The notes: generated from the letters alone by a model not told the origin. A stretch of DNA of 64,000 nucleotides from Streptosporangium brasiliense (GCF_030811595.1 NZ_JAUSRB010000001.1:1054001-1118000), one strand, 5' to 3'. Numbered from the stretch's first letter, positions 1-8,893 are shown. Numbers and translations are program-made.

Positions 1-645
1 TCCCCGGCGGAGCCGTACCGGGTGGTCCCCGACGCGGACTGCCGGCCGGCGGTCCGGCAGGCGCGGGTGCGGCCGCTCAGCCCACGGGTCACCCGGGCGG
101 TGAACAGACAGTGGGCGCGGATCGAGAGATGGCTGAAGGCCAACGCCCCCGTGACCCACCGCACGCTCGCGCCGCCGGCCAGGGCCCGGACGATCGCGGT
201 CGCGGAGGCCCAGATGGGCCTGCGCTTCCCCAACGACCTGCGAGCCTCCCTGCTGAGGCACAACGGGGCCGGCGCCGCGGGCGGGTTCGGACTCCTGGCC
301 AACGGGCTCCTCGGCGTCCGCGAGATCCGCGACACCTGGCGGGAGCTGTGCGAGCTCGACGGCCAGGACAGGGGCCCCGACCCGCGCGTGGAGTGGTGGG
401 ACGGGCGGATGATCCCCATCGGCGCCGACGGGAACGGCGGGTACCTCGTGATCGACTCGATGAGGCGCGACGTGGGGGAGACCGACAGCGAGGATCAGCT
501 GGACTTCGCCCCGGGCGGGATCGCGGTCCGCTCGCACTACGCCCTGCTGAAGGCGGCCGCCGAGGCGCTGGAGACCGGCGGCTCCGTCGGCTACTGGAGG
601 CCCCGGGCGGTCGACGGGGCGCTCGACTGGGAGGTCGTGGACTGA
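1..645 (+). CDS. SMI1/KNR4 family protein (5' end outside window)
   Basis: The reading frame is open to the left edge of the window, so the start probably lies upstream; the first in-window start codon is GTG at 22. The C-terminal 170 residues have the SMI1/KNR4 (SUKH) pattern: an amphipathic opening (WARIERWLKANAP), then 'E.QMGLRFPNDLRASLLRHNG' spacing, a 'W.DGRMIPIGADGNGGYLVID' core and the closing 'HYALLKAAAEALE' helix. SUKH proteins are known as intracellular scaffold proteins and as immunity proteins against toxins. No toxin gene is visible here, so its role is unknown. It ends just before a GC-rich hairpin that it shares with the convergent DUF3043 gene. Confidence 0.75.
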   Translation, partial: SPAEPYRVVPDADCRPAVRQARVRPLSPRVTRAVNRQWARIERWLKANAPVTHRTLAPPARARTIAVAEAQMGLRFPNDLRASLLRHNGAGAAGGFGLLANGLLGVREIRDTWRELCELDGQDRGPDPRVEWWDGRMIPIGADGNGGYLVIDSMRRDVGETDSEDQLDFAPGGIAVRSHYALLKAAAEALETGGSVGYWRPRAVDGALDWEVVD

Positions 646-647
646 CG

Positions 648-679
648 GCGCCCCGCCCCCAGGGGAGGGGACGGGGCGC
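648..679. terminator. GC-rich hairpin between convergent genes
   Basis: GCGCCCCG (648-655) pairs with CGGGGCGC (672-679), with an inner C-run/G-run that can extend the stem. It lies between the stop of the SMI1 gene (645) and the end of the DUF3043 gene (710, minus strand). There is no T-run, as is usual for actinobacterial hairpin terminators. It could serve both strands. Confidence 0.4.
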
Positions 680-709
680 GGGGCGCGGCGCTCCGGCGGG
701 AGCGGGGGC

Positions 710-1318
710 CTACTTCTTCGGCGGGACGGGCTTGCCGCCGGGCAGGAAGGCGGGCGGCGGGAAGCGCAGCTTGCGGATCTGCAGCGCGCGCATGGCGGCG
801 TAGAAGCCGACCCCCTTGACGTTCTCGCCGGGGAACTTCTCGGCCACCAGCTTCTTGACCTTCCAGGACACCCAGACCGAGGTGAACAGCACGCCGACCA
901 TCATGATCGGCCAGCCGATCGTGATGACGGCGGCGTAGATGTACTGGCGGCTGGCGGGGGGGAAGGGGACCCAGGTGAGCAGCAGGATCAGCAGCGAGAA
1001 CGGCAGGAAGTACTGGCTGACGATCCGGCGGGAGTCCACCCAGTCGCGGGCGAACTTCCGGGCCGGGCCCCGGTCGCGGGCCGGGAAGTAGCGCTCGTCG
1101 CCGCGCATCATGCCCTCGCGCGCCTTGACGCGCTCGTTGGCCTGGCGCTCGCGGAGCTGCTTGTAGGCCTCTTTGCGGTTCTGGGGGGCGTTCACCGGCT
1201 GGCGGCGACGGCCTTCGGCGTCCCGGCGCTTGGGTGTGGGACGCCCCTTGCCCGCAGGCTTAGGATCGTTAGCGGAGACGGGGGAGTCGTCCGCGGTGGT
1301 CTGGGTACGTCGGAACAC
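710..1318 (-). CDS. DUF3043 domain-containing membrane protein
   Basis: The 202-residue protein has a basic, disordered N-terminus (residues 1-80, rich in K/R/P) that includes the conserved 'KEAYKQLRERQANERVKAREGMMRGDERY' region. Two membrane helices follow at about 103-119 and 126-150, then a basic C-terminal tail. This matches DUF3043, an actinobacterial family of unknown function. The start is GTG. No Shine-Dalgarno is visible, but TAGGCT (1325-1330, minus strand) lies exactly six bases before it, which fits a leaderless transcript. It is divergent from pspA across about 150 bp. Confidence 0.85.
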   Translation of the reverse strand: MFRRTQTTADDSPVSANDPKPAGKGRPTPKRRDAEGRRRQPVNAPQNRKEAYKQLRERQANERVKAREGMMRGDERYFPARDRGPARKFARDWVDSRRIVSQYFLPFSLLILLLTWVPFPPASRQYIYAAVITIGWPIMMVGVLFTSVWVSWKVKKLVAEKFPGENVKGVGFYAAMRALQIRKLRFPPPAFLPGGKPVPPKK

Positions 1319-1369
1319 ATCGTCAGCCTACCGGGACTGCAACTTAGTGACGCCCTCGTGCGTTATGCG

Positions 1370-1383
1370 TAGGGTGAACCCTA
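1370..1383. promoter_or_regulatory. Inverted repeat in the DUF3043/pspA divergent region
   Basis: TAGGGT GA ACCCTA is a perfect 6+2+6 inverted repeat about 85 bases upstream of pspA. TAGGGT could also be read as a -10 element for pspA. A direct repeat of TTAGTGAC/CTAAGTGACT flanks it. It may be an operator for the stress operon. It does not look like a ClgR box, the activator known upstream of mycobacterial psp genes. Confidence 0.3.
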
Positions 1384-1466
1384 AGTGACTCCGGCGCTTT
1401 TCACGGGGGGCCGGAATCACTGGGGAGACCCGAAGCGCATTTGAAGAAGGGGACGGGCCGACGCGC

Positions 1467-2291
1467 ATGAGCGTGATGAAGAGACTTTCCATGATCTTCC
1501 GGTCCAAGGCGAACAATGCCTTGGACAAGATGGAGGATCCACGCGAAACCCTGGACTACTCCTACCAGCGTCAGTTGGAGTTGTTGCAGAAGGTGCGCCG
1601 GGGAGTGGCCGACGTCGCCACCTCGCGCAAGCGGGTGGAGCTGCAGATCAACCAGATCGAGGCCCAGTCGCGCAAGCTTGAGGAGCAGGGCCGCAAGGCG
1701 CTCGGGGTCGGCCGCGAGGACCTCGCCCGCGAGGCGCTGACCCGCCGCTCGAGCCTGCAGACCCAGATCGCCGACCTCCGCGTGCAGCACGACAACCTGC
1801 AGGCCGAGGAGGAGAAGCTCACCACCGCCTCGCACCGGTTGCAGGCCAAGGTCGACTCCTTCCGCACCCGCAAGGAGACGATCAAGGCGACCTACACCGC
1901 GGCCGAGGCGCAGACGCGGATCAACGAGGCGTTCTCCGGCATCTCCGAGGAGATGGGCGACGTCGGCCTGGCGATCCAGCGGGCCGAGGACAAGACCGCC
2001 TCGATGCAGGCCCGCGCGGGCGCCATCGACGAGCTGCTGGCCAGCGGCGCCCTCGACGACTTCAGCGGGCAGCGCGGCGACGACATCCAGGCCGAGCTGG
2101 ACCGCATGGGCGGCGGCCACGACGTGGAGCTGGAGATCGCCCGGATGAAGGCCGAGCTCGGGCAGGGCCCCGCGCCCAAGAGCGCGATCGAGTCCGGACC
2201 GCCCCAGCAGCACCAGCAGCCGCAGCAGCACCAGCAGCCGCAGCAGTCCCCCCAGACCCAGCAGTACCGCCAGCCGGGGGAGGGGCTGTGA
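1467..2291 (+). CDS. pspA: PspA/IM30 (phage shock protein A) family protein
   Basis: 274 residues. The start MSVMKRLSMIFRSKANNALDK is the typical amphipathic N-terminal helix that PspA uses to bind stressed membranes, followed by the family signature 'MEDPRETLDYSYQRQLELLQKVRRG'. A long coiled coil runs to about residue 215. The last 30 residues are a Gln/Pro-rich tail with repeated HQQPQ units, which is unusual and probably disordered. PspA assembles into ESCRT-III-like scaffolds that protect the inner membrane. It is the first gene of a tight operon: the next gene overlaps it by 4 bases (GTGA). Confidence 0.93.
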   Translation: MSVMKRLSMIFRSKANNALDKMEDPRETLDYSYQRQLELLQKVRRGVADVATSRKRVELQINQIEAQSRKLEEQGRKALGVGREDLAREALTRRSSLQTQIADLRVQHDNLQAEEEKLTTASHRLQAKVDSFRTRKETIKATYTAAEAQTRINEAFSGISEEMGDVGLAIQRAEDKTASMQARAGAIDELLASGALDDFSGQRGDDIQAELDRMGGGHDVELEIARMKAELGQGPAPKSAIESGPPQQHQQPQQHQQPQQSPQTQQYRQPGEGL

Positions 2292-2566
2292 TCGTTCGCA
2301 TCATGGGCGAGGGCCAGACCGAGATCGACCCCAGTGACCTCGACGTCCTCAACGCCCTGGACGGTGAGCTGGAGGCGGCGATCGAGGCCGGTGACGAGGA
2401 GGCCTTCCGGGCCTGCCTGCACGACCTGCTGGACAAGGTCCGCCACGTCGGCAGGGCGCTCCCGGACGACAGCCTGGAGTCCTCGGAGCTGATTTTGCCT
2501 CCGGCCGACGCTTCCATGGAAGAAGTGCGGGAGATGCTCGGCGATGAGGGGCTGATTCCCGGATAG
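2288..2566 (+). CDS. pspAA: PspA-associated protein PspAA
   Basis: 92 residues starting MIVRIMGEGQTEID, the usual start of the small PspAA family. It is rich in acidic residues and has the conserved 'LNALD.ELE.AIEAGDEEAF...L' helix pair. The GTG start overlaps the pspA stop, which implies translational coupling. PspAA proteins are a known genomic partner of PspA in actinobacteria and other phyla. They are thought to act as an adaptor; the biochemical role is not established. Confidence 0.88.
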   Translation: MIVRIMGEGQTEIDPSDLDVLNALDGELEAAIEAGDEEAFRACLHDLLDKVRHVGRALPDDSLESSELILPPADASMEEVREMLGDEGLIPG

Positions 2567-2575
2567 TTTGGGCAT

Positions 2576-3478
2576 ATGGCACACACCCGGTTCGCCCCGG
2601 ACCGGGGCCTGACCAGTCGCATGGTCCTGACCATGTTCCTGCTCGGACTGCTGTATGTCCTGTTCGTGAGCGTGCTGATCGCGCTGGGCGTCCAGACGGT
2701 GGTGGTGCTGCTCATCGCGGGCGGCACTCTGCTGGTCCAATACTTCATGTCCGACCGCATCGCGCTGTTCGCGATGCACGGACGTGAGGTCACCCCGGAG
2801 CAGGCACCGGAGCTGCACGGCCTGGTCGACCGGCTCTGCGCCATGGCCGACATGCCCAAGCCTCGGGTGGCGATCGCCGATTCGGATGTCCCGAACGCGT
2901 TCGCCACCGGCCGCAACCAGAAGCACTCCGTGGTGTGCGTGACCACCGGACTGCTGCGCCGCCTCGACCGGGCCGAGGTCGAGGGCGTCCTCGCCCACGA
3001 GATGTCCCACGTCGCCCACCGCGACGTCGCCGTGATGACCATCGCCTCCTTCCTCGGCATCGTCGCCGGGCTCATGACCAGGTTCGCCCTCTACAGCGGC
3101 CTGGGGCGCAGCCGCGACGACCGGGGCGGCCTGCCGATCGGCCTGATCGTCATGCTGGTCTCGGTCCTGGTGTACGCGGTCAGCTTCCTGCTCACCCGCG
3201 CCCTGTCGCGCTACCGCGAGCTGGCCGCCGACCGCGCCGGCGCGCTGCTCACCCAGCGTCCCTCGGTCCTGGCCGGCGCGCTGGTCAAGATCAGCGGGGA
3301 GATGTCCCGCATCCCGACCAGGGACCTGCGCGAGGCCGAGCCGTTCAACGCCTTCTTCTTCGCCCCCGCGCTGGCGGGCCGGTCCGGACCGGCCACGCTG
3401 CTGGCGACCCACCCGCCGCTGGAACGGCGCCTGGAACAGCTCGCCAGGATCTCCGCCCAGCTCGGACAGGGAGTGTGA
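2576..3478 (+). CDS. htpX: Zinc metalloprotease HtpX
   Basis: 300 residues of an M48B membrane protease. Helices lie at about 17-37 and 41-56. The catalytic HEMSH motif is at residues 141-145 (zinc ligands H141 and H145, catalytic E142). Two further hydrophobic segments follow (about 150-175 and 187-207), then the third zinc ligand E215 in 'RYRELAADR'. HtpX degrades misfolded membrane proteins with FtsH. The ATG has no Shine-Dalgarno, but TAGTTT (2564-2569) sits six bases upstream, so an internal leaderless promoter is possible within the psp operon. pspAB follows after 3 bases. Confidence 0.93.
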   Translation: MAHTRFAPDRGLTSRMVLTMFLLGLLYVLFVSVLIALGVQTVVVLLIAGGTLLVQYFMSDRIALFAMHGREVTPEQAPELHGLVDRLCAMADMPKPRVAIADSDVPNAFATGRNQKHSVVCVTTGLLRRLDRAEVEGVLAHEMSHVAHRDVAVMTIASFLGIVAGLMTRFALYSGLGRSRDDRGGLPIGLIVMLVSVLVYAVSFLLTRALSRYRELAADRAGALLTQRPSVLAGALVKISGEMSRIPTRDLREAEPFNAFFFAPALAGRSGPATLLATHPPLERRLEQLARISAQLGQGV

Positions 3479-3481
3479 GCG

Positions 3482-4048
3482 GTGAAGTGGTGGGATGCGC
3501 TGCTGGGCCGTACCGAACCCGCCGAGCCGGACCTGGACGCGCTGTTCGCGCTGCCGTCGGCGGCGGTGACCCTGCAGGCCGCGACCGGACTGACACCGAC
3601 CGGGACCGGGTCGGTCTGCTTCCGCCCGGCCGAGGGCGGGGCCTTCAGCGAGCTGGAGCGCGACGTCACCCGGCTGCTCGCCACCGGGGGCGCCCCGCCG
3701 GTGGAGCAGTCCAAGGACACCTACGGCTACGACTGGCTGCTGGTGCGCCGCTCACCCGAGCAGCTCGGCGAGCTGGTCACCGACCTGCACGGGGTCAACT
3801 CCTCCCTTGAGGGGGCGGGCTTCGGCCCCTCCCTGCTCTGCTCCCTGGTCGTCTTCGCCGACGAGGACGCGCGCAAGCTCGCCCTGGTCTACCTCTACAA
3901 GAGGGGCTCCTTCTACCCGTTCGCGCCGCTGTCCGGGCACAGGGACAACGCGCTGGAGCTCCAGACGCGCGCCGCGCTGGAGGGGGAGCTCCCGATCGAG
4001 CCCGACCTCGGCCGCTGGTTCCCCCTCTGGGGCGCTCCCGGACTGTAG
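3482..4048 (+). CDS. pspAB: PspA-associated protein PspAB
   Basis: 188 residues beginning MKWWDALLGRTEPAEPDLDALF, the characteristic opening of the PspAB family. It is soluble, with no membrane helix. The conserved 'DTYGYDWLLVRR' and 'LCSLVVFADEDARKLALVYLYKRGSFYPFAP' blocks are present. PspAB is usually encoded beside HtpX and PspA, as here. Its biochemical function is unknown; from its position it is likely an accessory factor in envelope-stress handling. The gap to htpX is 3 bases, so it belongs to the same transcript. Confidence 0.87.
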   Translation: MKWWDALLGRTEPAEPDLDALFALPSAAVTLQAATGLTPTGTGSVCFRPAEGGAFSELERDVTRLLATGGAPPVEQSKDTYGYDWLLVRRSPEQLGELVTDLHGVNSSLEGAGFGPSLLCSLVVFADEDARKLALVYLYKRGSFYPFAPLSGHRDNALELQTRAALEGELPIEPDLGRWFPLWGAPGL

Positions 4049-4052
4049 AGCG

Positions 4053-5489
4053 ATGCGCGCCCGGTGGAGGCTGACCCGGATCGCGGCCTGCGCGTTCGCC
4101 GTCGCGGGCCTGTGTTACAGCGCCTGGGTGCCGGCGCAGTTCCTCAACACCGCGATCGGCGGGACGGGCGCGTACGTCAGCGAGCTGGCGGCGGTCGACC
4201 AGCCGTGGTCGTGGCTGGTCCGGGCGGCCGACGTGGCCGCCGGGATCGCGTGCCTGACCGCGGTGGCCCTGGTCCCCGACGAGCGCCCCGGCCGGCTGGG
4301 GGCGATCGGCTGGCTCGCCCTCGCGCTGCTGGGCGCGATGACGGTCCTGGACGGCGGCCTGTTCCCGCTGGACTGCGCCGCGCTGAGCGACCCCTTGTGC
4401 GCGGCGGCCGAGGCGGCCGGACGGGTCTCGGCGGCCCACCGGATCCACACGGTGACCAGTGCGCTGGCCTCGGCCGGAGCGGTGCTCAGCCTCATGGCGC
4501 TGCCGGTGAGCGCGCTGCGGCGGCGCAGGTGGCCGCTTGTCGGGTACGGCGGGGCGGCGCTGGCCGTGCTCATGGCCGTGGCCACGGTGTGGACCCTGGC
4601 GGCCATCGCCTCCGGCGCCCCGGTGGGGGTCGCGCAGCGTCTCCAGGTCGCGGTCACCGGGCTCTGGCTGCTGCTGCTGGGGGCCGCGCTGTGGCGGGAC
4701 CGGACGGCGCCGGCCCCGCCGAAGTCGCATGTCCTGCTGGAGGGGGCCGGGACGCCGCCGGTGCTGATCTGCGCGGGAATGGCGGGGGCGTGGTTCCACT
4801 GGGACGGGGTCGCCGCCGACCTGAGCCGCGACCACATGGTGATCCGGTTCGACCGGCCGGGCCTGGGGCTCAGCTCCGGCCACCGCGGCCCGCCCACGCT
4901 CCGCGAGGAGGCGGAGCGGATCGGCGCGCTCGCCGAGTGCCCGGTGGTGGTCGGGCACTCGGCGGCGGGCCCGCACGCGGAGGCGTTCGCCCGGCTCCAT
5001 CCCGGGCGGGTGGCGGGGCTGGTGCTGGTCGACCCCAGCTGCGAGCCCGCGCCCAGGCCCCGGGGCGGGGCGCGCGCGGCCGCCGTGCGCGCCGTGCAGC
5101 GCGCGCTGCCCGCCCTCGGCGGCACGTTCGGCGCGACCGCCGCCGCCTGCCTGGTGCTGCCCGCCGCACACCGCCTCGTCATGGGGGCGGACAGGCGCGC
5201 CCGGGCGGTGTACGGCCGGGGCCGGGTCCTGGCCGCCGTGGCGGCCGAGTGGCTGGCCTACCCGGACATGGCCGCCGAGCTCGGCGAACTGCGCCGGAGC
5301 CATCCCTTCCCGGAGGTCCCCGTCGTCATCCTCAGCGCCGGCCCGGAGGACCGCTGCCACCAGGAGCTGGCCGGCCTCCTCGACGCCAAGCTGATCCTGC
5401 TGCCCGGGACCGGGCACGAGGTGCAGCTCGAACGCCCCGAGGCGATCGCCGAAGCAGTCCGGATGCTCGGCAGATTTCACGATACGTAG
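4053..5489 (+). CDS. DUF998 membrane domain fused to alpha/beta hydrolase
   Basis: 478 residues, starting at ATG only 4 bases after pspAB. The N-terminal 215 residues form about six hydrophobic helices with the DUF998 look: a cysteine-containing outer loop 'FPLDCAALSDPLC', then 'AHRIHTVTSALAS'. From about residue 225 a cytoplasmic alpha/beta-hydrolase fold begins (LLEGAGTPPVLICAGMAGAWFHW), with nucleophile elbow GHSAAG, a 'VILSAGPEDRC' acid-strand region and a terminal 'GTGHEVQLERPE' histidine. The substrate is unknown. Position after the psp operon suggests a membrane-lipid or envelope role, but this is inference. The fusion is less common than either domain alone. Confidence 0.8.
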   Translation: MRARWRLTRIAACAFAVAGLCYSAWVPAQFLNTAIGGTGAYVSELAAVDQPWSWLVRAADVAAGIACLTAVALVPDERPGRLGAIGWLALALLGAMTVLDGGLFPLDCAALSDPLCAAAEAAGRVSAAHRIHTVTSALASAGAVLSLMALPVSALRRRRWPLVGYGGAALAVLMAVATVWTLAAIASGAPVGVAQRLQVAVTGLWLLLLGAALWRDRTAPAPPKSHVLLEGAGTPPVLICAGMAGAWFHWDGVAADLSRDHMVIRFDRPGLGLSSGHRGPPTLREEAERIGALAECPVVVGHSAAGPHAEAFARLHPGRVAGLVLVDPSCEPAPRPRGGARAAAVRAVQRALPALGGTFGATAAACLVLPAAHRLVMGADRRARAVYGRGRVLAAVAAEWLAYPDMAAELGELRRSHPFPEVPVVILSAGPEDRCHQELAGLLDAKLILLPGTGHEVQLERPEAIAEAVRMLGRFHDT

Positions 5490-5524
5490 CCGGGTATACG
5501 ATTTGAGTAGCGATCATCTCGGGG

Positions 5525-8500
5525 GTGATGATGGCATCTCGGCTGGAGGACCGGCGCTGGACGGCGGCGGTGCCCGGGGCGCTGGGCGTGTTCTTCGCGG
5601 TGCTGGCGGCCTACTCGGCGCTCATCGCACTCATCGGGCCGCTGCGGAGGCTGCTGCGGCCGGCCACCGAAGTGATCAGCACCAGCATCTTCTCGGTCGA
5701 GGCGAACCTCGGCTACGCGGTGTTCCTGGCGATCCTCGCCGGGGCCGTCGCCCGGCACAAGCGCGCGGCGTACTGGCTGCTGGTGGTGCTGCTGTCGTCG
5801 AACATCGCGCTCGACGTGCTCCTGCTGCCACTGGTCCACCTCTTCGGGGACGGCGCCGTCCGGGGGTTCAGGTCCGCCTGGCTGCTGATCACGGGCACGG
5901 TCAACCTGGTCTTCGTCACCGGCCTGCTGGCCGTGCTGGTCCTCGCGCGCCACGAGTTCTACGCCAAGGTGCAGCGCGGCGCCTTCCGCAAGGCGCTGCT
6001 CACCCTCGCCGTCCTGTTCGCCGTCTCCTTCGGCGTCGCCTACCTGCTGGTCACCCTCTTCCCTGGCACGCTGGCGGCGCCGGGCCGGTTCGCCTGGGCG
6101 CTGGAGAAGGCGCTGGGCGGCGCGGTCACCCTCGACCTCGACCGGGTCGGGCACCCGCCCGCCTGGGTCGGCTTCGTCGTGGGCCTGCTGACCGCCGTCG
6201 CGATCCTGTCGGCGTTCCTGGTGCTGTTCCGCTCCCAGAAGGCCAGCGCCGAGCTGCCCCCGGCCGAGGAGGCCGCGGTGCGCGCCCTGCTGGCCGCCAG
6301 GGGAGAGCGGGACTCGCTGGGATACTTCGCCACCCGCCGGGACCGGACCGCCATCTTCTCGCCGAGCGGCAAGGCGGCCGTCTCCTACCGTGTGGTCGCC
6401 GGGGTCAGCCTGGCCGGAGGCGATCCGATCGGGGACGTGGAGGCGTGGGAGCCGGCCATCAGGACGTGGATGGAGCAGGCCGGGGAGTACGGCTGGACCC
6501 CCGCGGCCATCGGCGCCAGCGAGGAGGGCGCCAGGGCCTACAACCGGGCCGGGCTGCGGGTGCTCCAGCTCGGCGACGAGGCCGTGATCGAGGTGGCCGG
6601 CTTCACCCTGGACGGCCGGGAGATGCGCGGGGTGCGGCAGGCGGTCAACCGGGTCGAGCGGGCCGGATACACGCTGCGCGTCCGCCGGCACGAGGAGCTG
6701 AGCCCCGAGGAGATGCGCCGGATCATCGACCGGGCCGAGGCGTGGCGGGACACCGAGGCGGAACGCGGCTTCTCCATGGCGCTGGGCCGCCTGGGGGACC
6801 CGGCGGACGGCAGGTGCGTGCTGGTGGAGGCCCTCGGGCCGGACGGCGGCCACGCCGCGCTGCTGTCCTTCGTGCCCTGGGGCGAGCACGGTCTGTCCCT
6901 GGACCTCATGCGCCGCGACCGCGAGGCCGACAACGGCCTGATGGAGTTCATGGTCTCCGGCCTGGTCAGGCAGGCGCCCGAGATCGGGGTGGAGCACATC
7001 TCGCTGAACTTCGCGGTCTTCCGCGCCGCCTTCGAGGAGGGGGCGCGGATCGGCGCCGGTCCGGTGCTGCGGGCCTGGCGGGGGATGCTGCTGTTCTTCT
7101 CCCGGTGGTGGCAGCTGGAGTCGCTGTACCGGTCGAACGTGAAGTACCGCCCCGACTGGGTGCCGCGCTACCTCGCCTACGAGGACGGCCGCGACCTGCC
7201 CAAGGTGGGTCTGGCCTCGGCGATCGCCGAAGGCTTCCTGGGGCACGGGCCCAGCCTGCCCACGCTGCTGCGGCGCGGGGAGCATCCCGCCCGCCCGGCG
7301 GCGGAGGAGCCGGCGGCGCCCCCCGCGGCCCGCGCGCCGGGGACGGGCGGCGGCCGCCGGCGGGGCCCCGCCGTACCGGAGCAGGTCAGGGTCCGCCTGG
7401 CCAAGCTGGAGCGGCTCCGGGCCGAGGGCGGCGAGCCGTACCCGGTGGGCCACCCGCGCACCCACACCGCCGCCGAGCTGCGCCGGGCCCACCCCGGCCT
7501 GGCGGCCGACACGCGGACCGGGGAGCGGGCCGCGGTGGCCGGACGGGTGACGCTGGTCCGCGACCACGGCGGGCTGCTGTTCGCCACGGTCGCCGACTGG
7601 AGCGGCACCCTCCAACTCATGATCACCCGAGCCGCCGGCCTGGACCGCTGGCGCCGCGCCGTGGACCTGGGCGACCACGTCGCCTGCACCGGCGAGGTCG
7701 TCACGAGCAGGACCGGGGAGCTGTCGGTGCTCGCCGACGGGTGGACGATGACCGCCAAGTGCCTGCGCCCGCCGCCTGGCCGGCACCGCGGCCAGGCCGG
7801 CCCCGAGGCGCGGGCCCGGCAGCGCCACCTCGACCTGGTGGCCGACCCCGAGGCGCGCGAGACGCTGCGGATCCGGGGCGCCGTCCTGAACGGTCTGCGC
7901 GCCGCCCTGATCCGGCGCGGCTTCCTGGAGGTCGAGACGCCGATCCTGCAGCCGGTCCACGGCGGTGCCTGCGCCCGGCCCTTCACCACCCACATGAACG
8001 CCTACGACATGCGCCTCTACCTGCGGATCGCGCCGGAGCTGCACCTGAAGCGGCTGTGCGCGGGAGGGGCGGAGCGGGTCTTCGAACTCGGCCGGGCCTT
8101 CCGCAACGAGGGCGTCTCCTACAAGCACAACCCGGAGTTCACGCTGCTGGAGGCGTACCAGGCGTACGCCGACTACCGGACGATGCTGGAGCTCACCCGC
8201 GAGCTCGTCCAGGAGGCGGCCACCGCGGCGTTCGGCGTGCCGGTGATCCGCAGGCACGGGCAGGAGATCGACATCTCCGGGCCGTGGCGGACGGCCTGCG
8301 TGAACGAGGCCCTCTCGGAGGCGGCGGGGGAACAGGTGGGCCCGGACACCTCCGTCCAGGAGCTCCGCAAGCTGGCCGACCGGCTGGCGGTGCCGTACGA
8401 CCCGGAGTGGGGGTGGGGCGCGATGATCCTGGAGCTGTACGAGCGGCTGGTGGAGGAGCGGACCGTCGAACCGGTCTTCTACACCGACTTCCCGTCGGAG

Positions 8501-8827
8501 GTCTCCCCGCTGGCCCGGCCGCACCGCCGGGACGCCCGGCTGGCCGAGCGGTGGGACCTGGTCGCCTTCGGCGTCGAGGTCGGCACCGCCTACTCCGAGC
8601 TGACCGACCCGCTGGAGCAGCGCCGCCGCCTGACCGGGCAGTCGCTGCGGGCCGCCGCCGGAGACCCGGAGGCGATGGAGCTGGACGAGGACTTCCTGCG
8701 CGCGCTGGAGTACGGCATGCCGCCCACCGGCGGCCTCGGCATCGGCGTGGACCGGCTCCTCATGCTGCTGACCGGCGGGTCGATGAGGCAGGTGCTGCCC
8801 TTCCCGCTGACCCGGCCCCGGAGTTGA
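5525..8827 (+). CDS. lysX: Bifunctional lysylphosphatidylglycerol synthase / lysine-tRNA ligase LysX
   Basis: About 1100 residues with the full LysX architecture. Six to seven membrane helices occupy residues 1-235. The DUF2156 lysyl-transferase domain covers about 255-560, followed by a Pro/Ala-rich linker. An OB-fold anticodon-binding-like domain starts near 673, and a class II lysyl-tRNA synthetase catalytic domain covers about 770-1098. Motif 2 FRNEG is near 859-863 and motif 3 GLGIGVDRL near 1070-1078. LysX charges tRNA-Lys and transfers lysine to phosphatidylglycerol, lowering the negative surface charge and giving resistance to cationic peptides. The start may be GTG 5525 or the ATG codons at 5528/5531. 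It is likely not the housekeeping LysRS. Confidence 0.93.
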   Translation: MMMASRLEDRRWTAAVPGALGVFFAVLAAYSALIALIGPLRRLLRPATEVISTSIFSVEANLGYAVFLAILAGAVARHKRAAYWLLVVLLSSNIALDVLLLPLVHLFGDGAVRGFRSAWLLITGTVNLVFVTGLLAVLVLARHEFYAKVQRGAFRKALLTLAVLFAVSFGVAYLLVTLFPGTLAAPGRFAWALEKALGGAVTLDLDRVGHPPAWVGFVVGLLTAVAILSAFLVLFRSQKASAELPPAEEAAVRALLAARGERDSLGYFATRRDRTAIFSPSGKAAVSYRVVAGVSLAGGDPIGDVEAWEPAIRTWMEQAGEYGWTPAAIGASEEGARAYNRAGLRVLQLGDEAVIEVAGFTLDGREMRGVRQAVNRVERAGYTLRVRRHEELSPEEMRRIIDRAEAWRDTEAERGFSMALGRLGDPADGRCVLVEALGPDGGHAALLSFVPWGEHGLSLDLMRRDREADNGLMEFMVSGLVRQAPEIGVEHISLNFAVFRAAFEEGARIGAGPVLRAWRGMLLFFSRWWQLESLYRSNVKYRPDWVPRYLAYEDGRDLPKVGLASAIAEGFLGHGPSLPTLLRRGEHPARPAAEEPAAPPAARAPGTGGGRRRGPAVPEQVRVRLAKLERLRAEGGEPYPVGHPRTHTAAELRRAHPGLAADTRTGERAAVAGRVTLVRDHGGLLFATVADWSGTLQLMITRAAGLDRWRRAVDLGDHVACTGEVVTSRTGELSVLADGWTMTAKCLRPPPGRHRGQAGPEARARQRHLDLVADPEARETLRIRGAVLNGLRAALIRRGFLEVETPILQPVHGGACARPFTTHMNAYDMRLYLRIAPELHLKRLCAGGAERVFELGRAFRNEGVSYKHNPEFTLLEAYQAYADYRTMLELTRELVQEAATAAFGVPVIRRHGQEIDISGPWRTACVNEALSEAAGEQVGPDTSVQELRKLADRLAVPYDPEWGWGAMILELYERLVEERTVEPVFYTDFPSEVSPLARPHRRDARLAERWDLVAFGVEVGTAYSELTDPLEQRRRLTGQSLRAAAGDPEAMELDEDFLRALEYGMPPTGGLGIGVDRLLMLLTGGSMRQVLPFPLTRPRS

Positions 8828-8893
8828 TGCACTGATCGTGACCATTTACCCCCACAATGGACCGTAAAAAGTCCTTAAAGGGAGGGTGTGGTC

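Noticed and set aside
5477-8845. Long minus-strand frame opposite lysX
   Set aside because: Typical antisense shadow in high-GC DNA: low-complexity H/R/G/P composition, no family motif, while the plus strand encodes full LysX.
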